From Arcuatula senhousia (lineage: Eukaryota; Mollusca; Bivalvia; Mytilida; Mytilidae), in contig OZ020313.1 of the NCBI GenBank assembly GCA_963971305.1, forward strand, positions 19,479,260 to 19,543,259: 64,000 bases of DNA. The letters run 5' to 3'. Shown here piece by piece: positions 12,070 to 24,900 of the stretch; within the stretch, counting starts at the first letter, position 1, and each line of letters begins with the position of its first letter. The notes below the pieces were generated by a model. It was not told the DNA's origin. It made no database searches and saw only the letters and a program-made list of their open reading frames with translations. Position numbers and translations under genes: made by a program.

Positions 12070-12849
12070 TCTACTTCTACATCAAGTACATTGAAAACAA
12101 TATGAACATGTCACATCTACTGTAAATGTGGAAATTTTCGCAGGATTATATTTTTGCGATAAGATCAATATAACATGTTCCTTTATGTTATTTATTTTTT
12201 TTGTTAAAACAAGCAATCATTTGCCTGGTGACTATAAAAACTGATATATCCAAATCTTGAATTTAAACAAAATGCCTCTTGAGACTATTCCAACGTTTAC
12301 AGTATGTTATTTTATATATTTTACATATGCCGCATTTGTATGTATGATGTCATGTGAGTATGCACAATTCTATTTTGACAATTACTCAGCCTGAGATGTA
12401 TGTACAGATCTTCAAATGAGATACACAACATTAAAGCTAATTTCTGTGGTCAAGGCCTGGTGGTACAGCACGTAATACGTTCTATAATCTTGTAGATTAT
12501 ATTTAGATTTGATACTTACTATTCCATGCAATGAATAACACGATATATTTCCGTTTAATGTTTTGGAGTAACTGTGTTTATTCTTATATCAACAAACTTG
12601 TATGCAATACTTTTCATTTTGATCAGTTAAGAAATTACACAAGTCATCTCCCTATTTATTGCAAGCTGTGGCTGCATTAACTTGGAATATTGTCATTCTG
12701 CATTCTTGAAGGGTGCGTTTTCCATATGTGATTTGGTAAATTTTCTTGGTTGTTTAGTTGTAACAGAAATTTCCGTATTTTATGTATACCATCGGTGTAT
12801 TTCTGAATTTAAGCGCATAATTGCCTTATTTGATACCAAACTTGATGGT

Positions 12850-12935
12850 TTACTTTGCAGTGTAAACGTTTTCGTTTTTGCAGGTTTCGTCTTTCAGATT
12901 TTTGATGTACGAATGCCAAATTAGTACCTCTTTTC
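12850..12935 (+). repeat. Short retroelement tail fragment
   Basis: The stretch ending in GATGTACGAATGCC and TAGTACCTCTTTT matches the last ~80 bases of the retroelement 3' tail in plus orientation. It is diverged. Confidence 0.4.
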
Positions 12936-13289
12936 TTCTTTAGTCAGTTCTTTCAAGTCCAAATTAAATTCAAATCACCCTTATTGTCGAGCCTTTATAA
13001 TTCGATGATATTGTCAAGGATTTAACTTTATTTAGAGCCCTCATTTGTTTATAAAATGCGTGTGATAAGTATATAGCGAGTTTAATTTATCATTATTTTA
13101 CAAGAACTATCATACATTATTGATTGCTTTTTTATCCTGTTCAAATAGTTATTGTGATCTTGGAGGAAGGGGCTATGGCAATTTTAAAAGATATCTGATG
13201 AGCTTATCCACACCATACAAAAATTGGAGATCAAATGTATAACAAGCACATCTAATGTTTAATCACAATGATATCAATTATCTAGTAGA

Positions 13290-14081
13290 AGGAAGCAAAG
13301 GTGTACCAAAGGGGTAATCAGTATCATTAAACCGTGAAGACAAAGACAAAACCGGCAGACAAAAAATCATCACAACAAAACAAACCACATAACAACATAA
13401 AACACACACACACATAACAACAAAACCGCATTCAGCAACGCGAACTCAAGTCGAAACGAGAGTGAACTCAGGTGCTCCGGAAGAGTAAGCAGTTCCTGCT
13501 TGCTATAGCACACCCGTCACGTTGCCAAAGATCGATTAAGTGTTGGTCAAATCCGGAAAGGATGACATTACAAAACTCTATGTCAAACCAACATCTGTGC
13601 ACATCTGAGAGATAGAAATCCCGTATTTGCATACAAGCACATGATGTCGTCCGTAAAATTTCTTGAGTGATGACAACAACCTGGGAGCAACGTACCCCTG
13701 TGTTAACAATTTGCTTGTCAGCCGTGTAGCTCTATCAAGGAAGTCGTTGTACTCCCCACATGCTCTAGATTAACGAATCAATTGTGATACGTAAACTCCA
13801 TATGCTGGAGCGGACGGAATGTTGCTACACAGAAAGGGAAAGTTAACTATTGGAAAGTTGAAGTCATCACGTTTGTCATAGAGCTTTGTACAAAGCCTTC
13901 CTTGTGTGTCAATTTCGAGAAATAGATCCAAATATGAAGCATACCTCCTAGAATCTGTAGTGTCCTTTACCTCAAGTTCCTTCGGATATATGAGATGTAA
14001 ATAGTCACCAAATCGAGGATTGTGCTTGTTAATATACAAGACGCTTTCTTCTAACAATACAAAAACAAAACTACTCAGCAT
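13290..14081 (-). pseudogene. Third retroelement copy: RT C-terminus plus 3' tail, with nonsense mutation
   Basis: On the minus strand the coding part (14081 to ~13570) matches the 5-kb copy from NKHNPRFGDYL through KLYDKRDDFNFP and YGVYVSQLIR. A TAA at about 13770 replaces the tyrosine codon of the RYSRACG motif. The frame is recognisable beyond it (SRACGEYNDF, then KKFYGRHH), so the copy was intact when inserted and decayed later. The 3' tail follows to ~13290 with an internal CA-rich expansion. The YIDD region is absent (5' truncation near 14081). Confidence 0.75.
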
Positions 14082-14099
14082 GACTAGCGCTATATAAAT

Positions 14100-15900
14100 C
14101 TGAGCAAGTAAGCCTGATAAATATTTTTTTTTATAATTCAGCTCACATTTTAAATCCTCGACTACTAAGGCAAGTAATTTATGTTATTTGAAAAAAAACA
14201 GTTACAAAACTGCAATAGAGATTATGAATATAAAACTGACAAAAATCTTCTAAATTGACAGAAGTGTAGAATCTTTTATTTATCATAGTATAAACTATTA
14301 TTTAACATATTTTTCGATTTGCATATAAAAAATGGAGCTAGCTTTGTGCTTAACAGAAAGAAGGAAAGGAATTAATTTATGTACGTAAAGGGCCCACACA
14401 TGAGGTAATAGTCTGACAAAACTAAATATCACTAAGGATTGACATACAGTTGATCATACTGAAAAATCGAAGCGAATTTAAAATCATGCTCATGTGAGGT
14501 TTCTGAGAAACACCTGTCAGCTCAGTATCAATCAGGAAGTAGTACATGTCCATACAGGATCGAAAGTTGCAAAGGACACACAATTATGAGACTGATGTAC
14601 CCTGCCAATTTTCAAGTCTTTTTTATGCTATTTGTAAGAAAAGCTTTATAAACATGATAAAAAGTTTCTAAACAGTCCAGTTTCAAACAGGAAGTAGTGG
14701 CATGCTAGGTCTGAAAGTCATTTAGGACTCCACAATATATGTAACACTGAGCCACCTTGTCTTTTAAAGTTTCTAGAAAAAGTCTTAGGTACCTTACTTA
14801 CTCCGGAAATAAATATCTGGGCTACACTTCAACAGGGGGGATAATTGTGTAAGATAGAAAGGTATTACAGCTTAGTTTTATCAAGTGGTCTTGATGCAGT
14901 TCGTCCAAGACGAGGGTTGACTTCCTATATGTAGGAGAACAAAGATCTGCCAAAAATATGGGTTAATTTAGATTTTTTGGGGAAAAAAGTTATATTTAAA
15001 TGGGTAAAGTTTTCAGAAAACTTTATATAAAAATTGGTATCCTTTTTAACATTCAATGAACAAGATTTAAAATTTTAATATGGAAAATCGAAAACAGCAC
15101 ATCCAACCCCTAAAATTTCCAAGATAGCCTCCCCCTCAGGATACATAAATTGTCAGCAATAAAAACTATTTTCTAGCATGTCTAGTAACCCTTATAAAAG
15201 AAATCACGCACTGTTCGCTTTGATAAAGAACACATCCCACAAAAAGTCCATTGCATCATTGCAAAATTACGAAGCAAAGAAAACTGATCACATTAATCAG
15301 GCCAGAGGTAACAATATAACTTTCAAATTTACCATGTTAAATACATGTGGAGAGAACATGTATACAGTGCAAACACGCATTGAGATTTAAAAGAAATAAA
15401 CCCCCTTCTTTATAGTTAAATCACAAAAATATTGCATAATTAAATTGATCCCCCTCTAAAAATTTATAAAAAAAAATTGAACCCCTCTTTTCTATCAAGA
15501 AAAATAAAGATTGATCTCCCTTGTTTCTTTTACCAGCCCCTCTTTATAAATTTAAAATGATATGTCCCTTATGAATATTTGGAAAAAAATAACTATGGCC
15601 TTGGGCCAATTGGGTATGTATGAAAAAAAACATCACCCTTTGCTTTTTACATAAACATATTTTAAGCACATTTTGTAAATGCATCTAAATCGTCAGTTTT
15701 TACAGAAAAATTATGATTGATATGAAATGCTCTTTCACAGTTTACATTCCTATTTTTCAATATTGAGACATATAATCAATAAAATGAGGGTGGTTACAAT
15801 CTTACATGTGTAAAGTCAGTTTTTACTCTCACTTTTAAACAATATGGTACAAAACTTAAACAAACAGAATATCCTTATAAACACATTTTAACTAAACTTG
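14100..15900. other. Intergenic between converging genes A and B
   Basis: AT-rich. The 15178-15390 ORF has no domain or splice support. The region should hold gene B's 3' UTR at its right end. Confidence 0.4.
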
Positions 15901-15907
15901 TTTTGTT

Positions 15908-18900
15908 TTAAAACACAAAATTACATAAATAAAATTTGGTCAATAGAAGAACACGATCCCACTTGTAAGCATCATTGTCGTACTTATGACTCATTTCTGA
16001 AAAAAAAAATTAACATTAATTTAGATTAAAACAAACATTAAAAGAAGAAAAAATATATGCAAAGGGACAAGTATTACACTTAGATCAAACACATTTCCAA
16101 ATGTTACAAATTAGTGCATTAATGGTATACCAATAATAGTTCGTGTATTGTTAATCGGATATCTTTGCTATGCTTTCCCGCATCGTGCAGATAAAATATC
16201 AGAGAGTCAAACGTACATGTAATACATGTATTTTGCCAACTGACTCTCTTTAGTGGTCTTTAAGTAATGTGGATTCATATATTTTCGAGTGTAGCAATTT
16301 TGGCGGTTTACATAAAAAAGATATTTCGTTGGGCTCTTAATTTCATAATTTGGTCATGTTGCTTATTTGGATCAATGTAAAAATAAAATACGTTGGATTA
16401 TTATCTGACGTGTTTTATATTTTTCGTGGCTGATTGTTTACATCCCCCAAAACAAATAGAAAATTTACATCATTCGAAAAAATAAATTACCTATTGAAAC
16501 GCTCAGGATGACTGCAACTATCACTATGAATTTCATGCAGGGAATGGTTGTAGATGCTGAATTAACTGTAACAGACAAGAAATAATGATGTGTAAATATA
16601 GTTTCATCAAACATTACTATTCATTTGAATTCATAAGTTTTTAGCTTAAACGAAACAACTGTATAACTGCCATATTATTAATGTTTCACACATTGATAAA
16701 TGTTTTGTTGGCTTTTTCTCATTTCATTACAAGAGAATCGCGTAGTTCACCTCTAAGCATATCTGAAACGGTGAGACACTTTTTTCTATGATTTTATTTG
16801 GGGTCCTTTTTGGTAATTGTTACCACTTCTGAATAAGTTACTCGCAGACCAGGGGCGGATCCAGAGGTCCTTGAAAGGGGGGCGTAATTGCTAAAAATGT
16901 CAGATTTTGATGAAAATTTGAAGTTGCTTGGTCAATTTTATACAGAAAAATTTTAAATTTCTCAATTAAAGGCTCGGCCTCCCCCTGAATCCGCCACTGC
17001 AGACACACTGACGGTTTTATAGTGCAAATTATTGATTATATGAGATGGATTTTAAAAAAGTTTAAATTGAGTTGTTTCCCTTACCATGATATCAATGGAA
17101 ACTTACATATTTGCCCGACGTTCTTACAAAAATCATTTATTTGAAAGTTCAGCATGATATGTTCATAAAAAGAAACATTACCTTTCATTCCAATAGGGTT
17201 CTGAGTAGTGGTAATCTTCGGTAAGCTGATAGAGCCTTTGTTGTCATCAACTAAAAAAAAATTGGCAATACGACAAATATTTTAAAACAGTTATGAGGGA
17301 CGTAAGGCCCTCTACCGTTGAGGAATCGCCAAGTGTATTTGCATGAAGTCATATGACTTCGTAGAAGTCTCATGACTTCTATAGTTAGTAATGACAGTCA
17401 AATTTCATTTCACGTTTTAAAACCTTTTTTCATTCTAATTTCTTAGTTCTATAGTAAGATAAATAATTGTTATAACTGGGAATGTAAACAAAGTCACTGT
17501 CACTGTGAGAGACTGCCATACAGACTGACAGCCGACGGAATTCCTTGTGGATTACAAGACGCGGACTTCACTAAAGAATAAACAGTACATGCAATGGTAA
17601 GACAAAACCAGTACAAGTTACGACTTACGTCCTTCAAACAGGTGATCATGCTCGTTTTAATATAAATAACTTAGTTTTACATGGGTCATCACCGTATTAC
17701 GTGTTGCCCTATTCATATTACTGGTAAATGTTATAATAGTATACCTGTATAGTTATAGGCCTTAAAATCACACCAGAAGATATAAGTCTCTTTTAAATCT
17801 ACTTCGTTTAAGCCATGTGCTACTAGTTCATAACCATTTTCAATAATGTTTCCGCTGTATTTCTTAATGTCTGCGCTAACCCCATTATAAGATAGTACAA
17901 CTTTTTCCGGTCCTCTAGTCCATTTTGTTACATTGCAGCTTTCAGATGGGAAACAGGCTACTTTCATACCATTTCCGTGGTCTAAATGTAAGGACTCCAC
18001 TATGCAGGACCCTATAAATACAAAAAGCAAAGTTAAATTAAAGTTATATGTACCAAATTACTTTATTTTCTTAAAATACTTAAAATATTAAAAAGTTGAA
18101 AACTGAAGACAGGATGATTGAAATGAAATACCCGTCTTTGGTAATTGTATTATGCAATTTTGTTCCAAAAAAATATTTTCATATCAACTAAAAACCTTCA
18201 AGAAAGACTTATTTCAGCAAATTATTTTTTCCGTAAAATTCAAGATGGCCAACTGAGAGGGCTCACCAGTAATATGGGTTTGTTAACAAAATCAGCAGAA
18301 CTAAACTTCAAGTATTGCAAAGAATCCATTTTTTCTTCATATTATCAATAGTTGAACAGGATATCTTCAAAAGATTATACCTCGGCCTTCAAAATAGATA
18401 GAACTTTTGAAATCCTCATTATGTTTACAAAGCATCCTTAGGGGGTAACTTAGTCAGTTCATACAGTGTTTGGCATTTTCAATTTTTTTGGTAGAGCGCC
18501 TCTGATGAGTCTTGAATAGACGAAACGCGCGTCAGGCGTAGCAAAATTTATTGTCTGGAACTTTGTTGTCATTTGTACTTCGAACACACGTGAAGGTTAG
18601 CTCTGCTGGTGGAGTTTAAATTCCCCGAGGTTAGCCCGCTCCGGCATCAACACTTTTGAGTTGGAGAATACATCAAAGCTTTAAATTATCCTTCTAAATT
18701 TCAAAATTGTCTAAACCCGAAGGTTCTTCCTACCCCAGACATAGGTTGAATATCTTAGTAATAAGTTGGTTCCCCAGTTTGGTATTTTTGGTTATACTGT
18801 TCTATGCTCTTCATATTCATACAGTGTTTGGCATTTTCAATTTTTTTTTGGTAGAGCGCCTCTGATGAGTCTTGAATAGACGAAACGCGCGTCAGGCGTA

Positions 18901-21900
18901 GCAAAATTTATTGTCTGGAACTTTGTTGTCATTTGTATTTCGAACACACGTGAAGGTTAGCTCTGCTGGTGGAGTTTAAATTCCCCGAGGTTAGCCCGCT
19001 TCGGCACCAACACTTTTGAGTTGGAGAATACATCAAAGCTTTAAATTATCCGTCTAAATTTCAAAATTGTCTAAACCCTAAGGTTCTTCCTACCCAAGAC
19101 ATAGGTTGAATATCTTAGTAATAATTTGGTTCCCCAGTTTGGTATTTTTGGTTAAACTGTTCTATGCTCTTCATATTAATACAGTGTTTGGCATTTTCAA
19201 TTTTTTTGGTAGAGCGCCTCTGATGAGTCTGGAATAGACGAAACGCGCGTCAGGCGCAGCAAAATTTATTGTCTGGAACTTTGTTGTCATTTGTACTTCG
19301 AACACACGTATAGGTTAGCTCTGCTGGTGGAGTTTAAATTCCCCGAGGTTAGCCCGCTCCGGCACCAACACTTTTGAGTTGGAGAATACATCAAAGCTTT
19401 AAATTATCCGTCTAAATTTCAAAATTGTCTAAACCCGAAGGTTCTTCCTACCCCAGACATAGGTTGAATATCTTAGTAATAATTTGGTTCCCCAGTTTGG
19501 TATTTTTGGTTATACTGTTCTATGCTCTTCATATTCATACAGTGTTTGGCATTTTCAATTTTTTTTGGTAGAGCGCCTCTGATGAGTCTTGAATAGACGA
19601 AACGCGCGTCAGGCGTAGCAAAATTTATTGTCTGGAACTTTGTTGTCATTTGTATTTCGAACACACGTGAAGGTTAGCACTGCTGGTGGAGTTTAAATTC
19701 CCCGAGGTTAGCCCGCTCCGGCACCAACACTTTTGAGTTGGAGAATACATCAAAGCTTTAAATTATCCGTCTAAATTTCAAAATTGTCTAAACCCTAAGG
19801 TTCTTCCTACCCCAGACATAGGTTGAATATCTTAGTAATAATTTGGTTCCCTAGTTTGGTATTTTTGGTTATACTGTTCTATGCTCTTCATATTCATACA
19901 GTGTTTGGCATTTTCAATGGTTTTGGTAGAGCGCCTCTGATGAGTCTGGAATAGACGAAACGCGCGTCAGGCGTAGCAAAATTTATTGTCTGGAACTTTG
20001 TTGTCATTTGTATTTCATAGATTGTTCAAAACCATGATTTTTAACATTGTTTTAAGTCTAAAGTAGGGTTTTTAAGGTTGATGGGATCACTAAACAGTTA
20101 TCCATAAAATTTTCTGAAATTTTATCCAAAGTTTGACCCTGACTGGTACTTTAAATCTATTTGATAAAAATTAAAATTCACCATAAGAAGTTTTGTAGAA
20201 ACGACTTTGAAAAATGCATGATTTTAGTACTTTTAATCATAGGATCAATAGGGAAAATTCAAATTTCTTATACTCAAATAAATCTAATCCATAGATTTTT
20301 CCTAAAATTTGTAAAAATCTGTGTTTAATATGGATTTCTAAATATACCAGATAAAAAATAAAAGTTCACCATCAATTTAAAAAATAAAGGTGAAAAATGT
20401 GTTTTTTCCCCTTTTATTTCTTTACAAATTATCTCCCCTTTAAAAGTAAGGGAAAATATAAAAATCGCTAAGAGGGTTATTTTATCCAATTTTTGTTGTA
20501 ATTGTAAGTTTTGATGATAATCTAGTCCAATAGAACCAATTAGAACAACAAGCATTACAAATTCTAAATTAATGAAAGATGTGCGAAAAAAGATGCCCAG
20601 CGATAGAAACCCCATCTTCCTTAAATCAAGTTCTCTCCCATATAACGAAACAAAGGCTTTAAAATCAAACATATAAAATACTAAAGCGATGCTCATGTTT
20701 TGTGACATTGTTACAAGTTATGTGTGTGAGTCTTAAGATTAAGTAGAAAATTTTCCATGTTTGATAACATTTGAAATAAACAGGCATGTGTTCAATTTCA
20801 AACAAAGTGCATTTTTGATCAAAGACAACATAGTTTGTAACTATAAGGTTTTATGTGAATGTCATTGAGTTGCCTAAAATGTACAAATTGAGAGTCAAGA
20901 TTGTGTATCTTTTAAAGAATAATTGATAAATTGAAGAAATTGTCAATATGAGGTGATTTAGACAGACGCGTAAAAAATTCCAGCCGAAGATCTGATTATT
21001 TATCCAAAAGAATACTTTTTTGTCTCTAAAAAATAATGTTTTCAAATATGCCAGTTTTAATAATTCTCATGATAGAGGCGTTCAAAAAATGGTATTGGCC
21101 ATTTTCGTCATAGTCCCAAAATGAGGTTCTAGCTCATTAGTTAGCATTTCTTTTAAGTTGTTCAATACAGTGAAACATATATTTTTTTATTTATTCTAAA
21201 GAATGTTTTCATACCAATAATCAATATCAAAAGAATGTGACCATAAGTGACAGGATGCATCAAGTGGCTGAACTTGCAATCTGTCTTAAAAGTAAGTCCA
21301 AAAACTTTTGAAAAATATGTACCTGGAAAATGTAATTGTTTTACACTTCTTTTAATCTGGTTTAAAAAAAAACGTTTTCAGGAAAAAAATGATTTAGTTT
21401 AAATTAAACATATTTGTTTATCCTGGATCGGGACCTAAGCTTTATGCTTATATAAATCCCTTTCCAGCTAGCACTTTGCGCGTGTTGCCTTTGTAGTGGC
21501 CCATATTGAGCCTACTATTATCTAACTCAACAAAGGGGTCTTTAACGTGCATGGGGTATTGCTCTCCACTTACACGGGAAACCCCTTTTTCGTCCCTTCT
21601 GAACTAGTAACCTTAGTTTAAGTAGCCCGGCGCGTTAACCACTACACCACCAGCTTTCTTTTTTTAGGGTGAGGGCGGTATTTTCTGTCATATAATGCTT
21701 TTTTTGGATATTTAATAATCGGAACTATTGAATAGATTTTATGGATTGATCAATTATTTTTATTTGGCTCTTGATTTGCAAATTTTCTGCAACTAAATGA
21801 CAATTATATGATTTTTATTGTTACAAACTTTATTAATTTGCCACTTTGCATGAGCCCAGCTTTTACTTTTTATATGTTTGACTTTAAAGCTTGTTGGACA

Positions 21901-24900
21901 ATTGAAAGTCCAAAATAGCAAAAATATTAAAGCATCTTACACAAAGATTATGAAGATAAACTATCTTCATTATAGTTTATCTTCATAACTTTATATATTT
22001 ATTTATTTATTTATTTATTTATTTATTGTATCTTCATTATACTCGAAGGAAACCCAATTTCGGAAGAAGAAGTTAAATCGATGATAACTAAAAATAGGAT
22101 TTCAAAACAAAAAGTCAAAAGCCATCGTAGCTAATGCGCCACATTGTTATATCTAGAATGGAATTACCCTTACAAAACTTAAGATATTTAAAAGCAATAA
22201 CTTGGTGTTCTAAAAGGAATAAAAATGGAGACCTGTCAATATGAAATGTAAGGTAGGCAAAAAAAAATATAAAAGGGTAGATTATATTGAGGATTGTGTT
22301 TAAAAATGATAGTCAAAATGGTTTTTTTTATAAATAAAAAGGGTAGGTTGTTCTAATTACGGATTTGGTAGGCTGTGTTAAGATAAAAGAATGTGTAGTG
22401 TGTATTGGCACATGAAAATGGGTGGGCTGTGTTCAGATATAAGATGGCATGTTTTGATACAATTATATAAAAATGGAGAGGTTTGACTATAATAAGACTT
22501 AAGATTGGTTTGCTTTGAACAGTGTGAGTTATGTAGCTGTGTTAAGATTTAACAAATGGTGTTGTAATTTGGTTTGAGAGTATTGTGGCTGAGTAAAGAT
22601 TTAAAGATGGTTTGCTCTGATAAGATATGAGCATTGTGTCTGTGTTAAGATTTAACAAAGGTTTGCTATGTTAGGAAATGAGTAGGGATGGCTGTAATGA
22701 TCAAAGAATGGTTGGCTGTAATTGGTTGGCAGTAGGTTTGCTGTGTTAAGATTTAAGACTGGTTTGATCTAATAGGTTCTTAGTTTTGTGGCTGTATTAA
22801 GATTTATTATAATGATTTGTTTTGAGTAGGTTTAAGCATTGCTCTTGTGTTAAGATTTAAAAAAGGGTTGCTGTAACAGGTCTTGAGTATTTTTGGCTGT
22901 CTTTATATTGGAACATTTTTGGCTTGGCTATGTAAAGTTATATGATTATTTGGCTGTAAAAAGACTTTAGATTGGTATGCTGTGTTAAAATTAAAGAAAG
23001 TGTCGCCGTGTAAAGTTATAAGTAATGTTGAGTACTATAAGATTTCAGATGGTTTGCTGTGAAACGTTTGAGTAGTGTGATTATGTTAAGATTAAAGAAT
23101 GATTTGGTGATACAGGTTTTAAGTGTTGTTGGCTGTTTTAAGATTTCTGAATGGTTGACTGTGTAAAGTTATATAAATATTTTGCTGCAAAAAGACTTAG
23201 GATTGGTTTGCTCTGAAAAGTTGGAGTTTTGTGGCTGTGTTAAGATTTGAGAATCATGGGTTGGTTCAAGTAAAACGTATTGCTCGCTGTAATAATACCT
23301 AAGATTGGTTTGCTGTGATAAGTTGGAGTATTTTCGAGGTGCAAATATTGTCAAATGGTTTGATTTAAGAGGTTATGAGTGTCCGGATTGTGTTAAGATT
23401 TACGAATAGTTTGATGTTGCAGGTTATGAGTGTTGTGGATGTGTTTATATTTAAGAATGGTTCGTTGTTGAAAGTTTTAAGTCTTGTGTGCTGTGTTAGC
23501 ATTTGAGAATGGTTGGCTGTGCAAAGTTATAAGTATGGCTTGCTGTGTAAAGATTTTACATTGGTTTGCTGTAATAAGTTTTGAGTGTTGTGGCTGTGTA
23601 ACGATTTGAGAATGGTTTGCTGTGAAAAATATTTGATAATTGTGGCTGTTCAAGATTTAAGTAAGGTTGTCTGTGTTGATATATCATACTAGGTTTACTG
23701 TGTTAAGATGTTAAAAGGGTTTGCTGTGAAAAGTATTGTCTGTGTTGAAATATGAAATGATTTCTGCTAAGATTTAAGAATAGTTTGCTTTGATATATTT
23801 AAAGTGGTCATGATGTGATAAGATTAAGGAATGGTGTGCTCTGGAAGGTTTTGACTGTTGTTGCTGTGTTTAGATTAAAAAATGATTTGCTGTGAAAATT
23901 TTTGAGTATTGTTGGCTGTGTTTACATTTAGGAATGGTTTCTTGTAATAGATTTTGAGTGTTGTAGATGTGTACAGATCTAAAAATGGTTTCCTGTTAAA
24001 CGATATGAGCATTGTGGCTGTGTTGAGATTGGAGAAATGGTTGTTATGACAGGTTTTTAAATTAATTGGCTGTGTAAAAATATATGAATTTGACTGTAAA
24101 AGACTTTCGATAAGTTTGCTGTTTTAAAATTTTAGAAAGGGTGGTTGTGTAAAGTTATAAGTAATGTTGACTGTAATAAGACTTAAGATTGGTTTGCTTT
24201 GAAAAGTTTGAGTAATGTGGTTGTGTTGAGATTTAAGAAAGGGTTGCTGTAACAGGTTTTGAGTATGTTTTGCTGTTTTAACATTGGAGAATTGTTGGCT
24301 GTGTAAAGTAATATGAATATTTGGCTGTAAAAAGACTTATGATTGGTTTGCTGTGAAAAGATTTAAGAAAGGGTTGTTGTGTTAAGTTACAAGTGATGTT
24401 GACCGTTATAAGATTTATGATTGGTTTACTGTGAAACGTTTTGATTGTTGTGGCTGTGTTAGAATTAAACAATGTTTTTTTTTAAGAATTGTTAATAGTT
24501 TTGTGTATTGTTGGCTGTGGTAGTATTTGTGAATGATTGGCTGTGTGAAATTATATGAATTTTCGGCTGTAATAAGACTTACAATTGGTTTGCAGTGAGA
24601 AGTTTTAGTAAAGATTTAAGAATGGTTTGTTGTAGTTGGTTTTGAGTGTTGTGGCTGTGTTCAGACTGATTTAATAATGGTTTGCTGTAAAAAGACATGA
24701 GCATTGTGGCTATTTTGAAACTGAAGAATGGTGTGCTATGTTTAGAAATGTGTTTATTTGGCTTGAATGATCAAAAATGGTTTGCAGTTGCGTGTAACAT
24801 ATGAGAGAAGGTTGGTTGTGTTAAGATTTAAGAATGGTTTGATATAATAAGTTTTGAGTGTTGTTGCTGTGTTAAGATTTATGATGGTTTGCTGTGAGAA

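Larger units (their letters stand above)
18463..20017 (+). mobile_element. Tandem array of ~359-bp hammerhead retrozymes
   Basis: Units start at 18463, 18821, 19181, 19539 and 19898 (ACAGTGTTTGGCATTTTCAA), spaced 358-360 bp. Four are full and a fifth ends near 20017. Each unit contains a hammerhead ribozyme (listed separately), so a multimeric transcript would self-cleave to one unit length. Copies are nearly identical, differing by scattered substitutions. This is the architecture of animal retrozymes: non-coding retrotransposons thought to move as circular RNA with Penelope-like machinery. The array lies in gene B's first intron, antisense to that gene. Confidence 0.85.

Noticed and set aside
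20325..20708. 127-codon hydrophobic minus-strand ORF as an alternative first exon of gene B
   Set aside because: No donor in the required phase follows a signal peptide there, whereas 29846-29777 matches gene C's first exon in length, phase and sequence.
21995..22026. Possible regulatory element beside the palindrome
   Set aside because: It is a plain (ATTT)n microsatellite.
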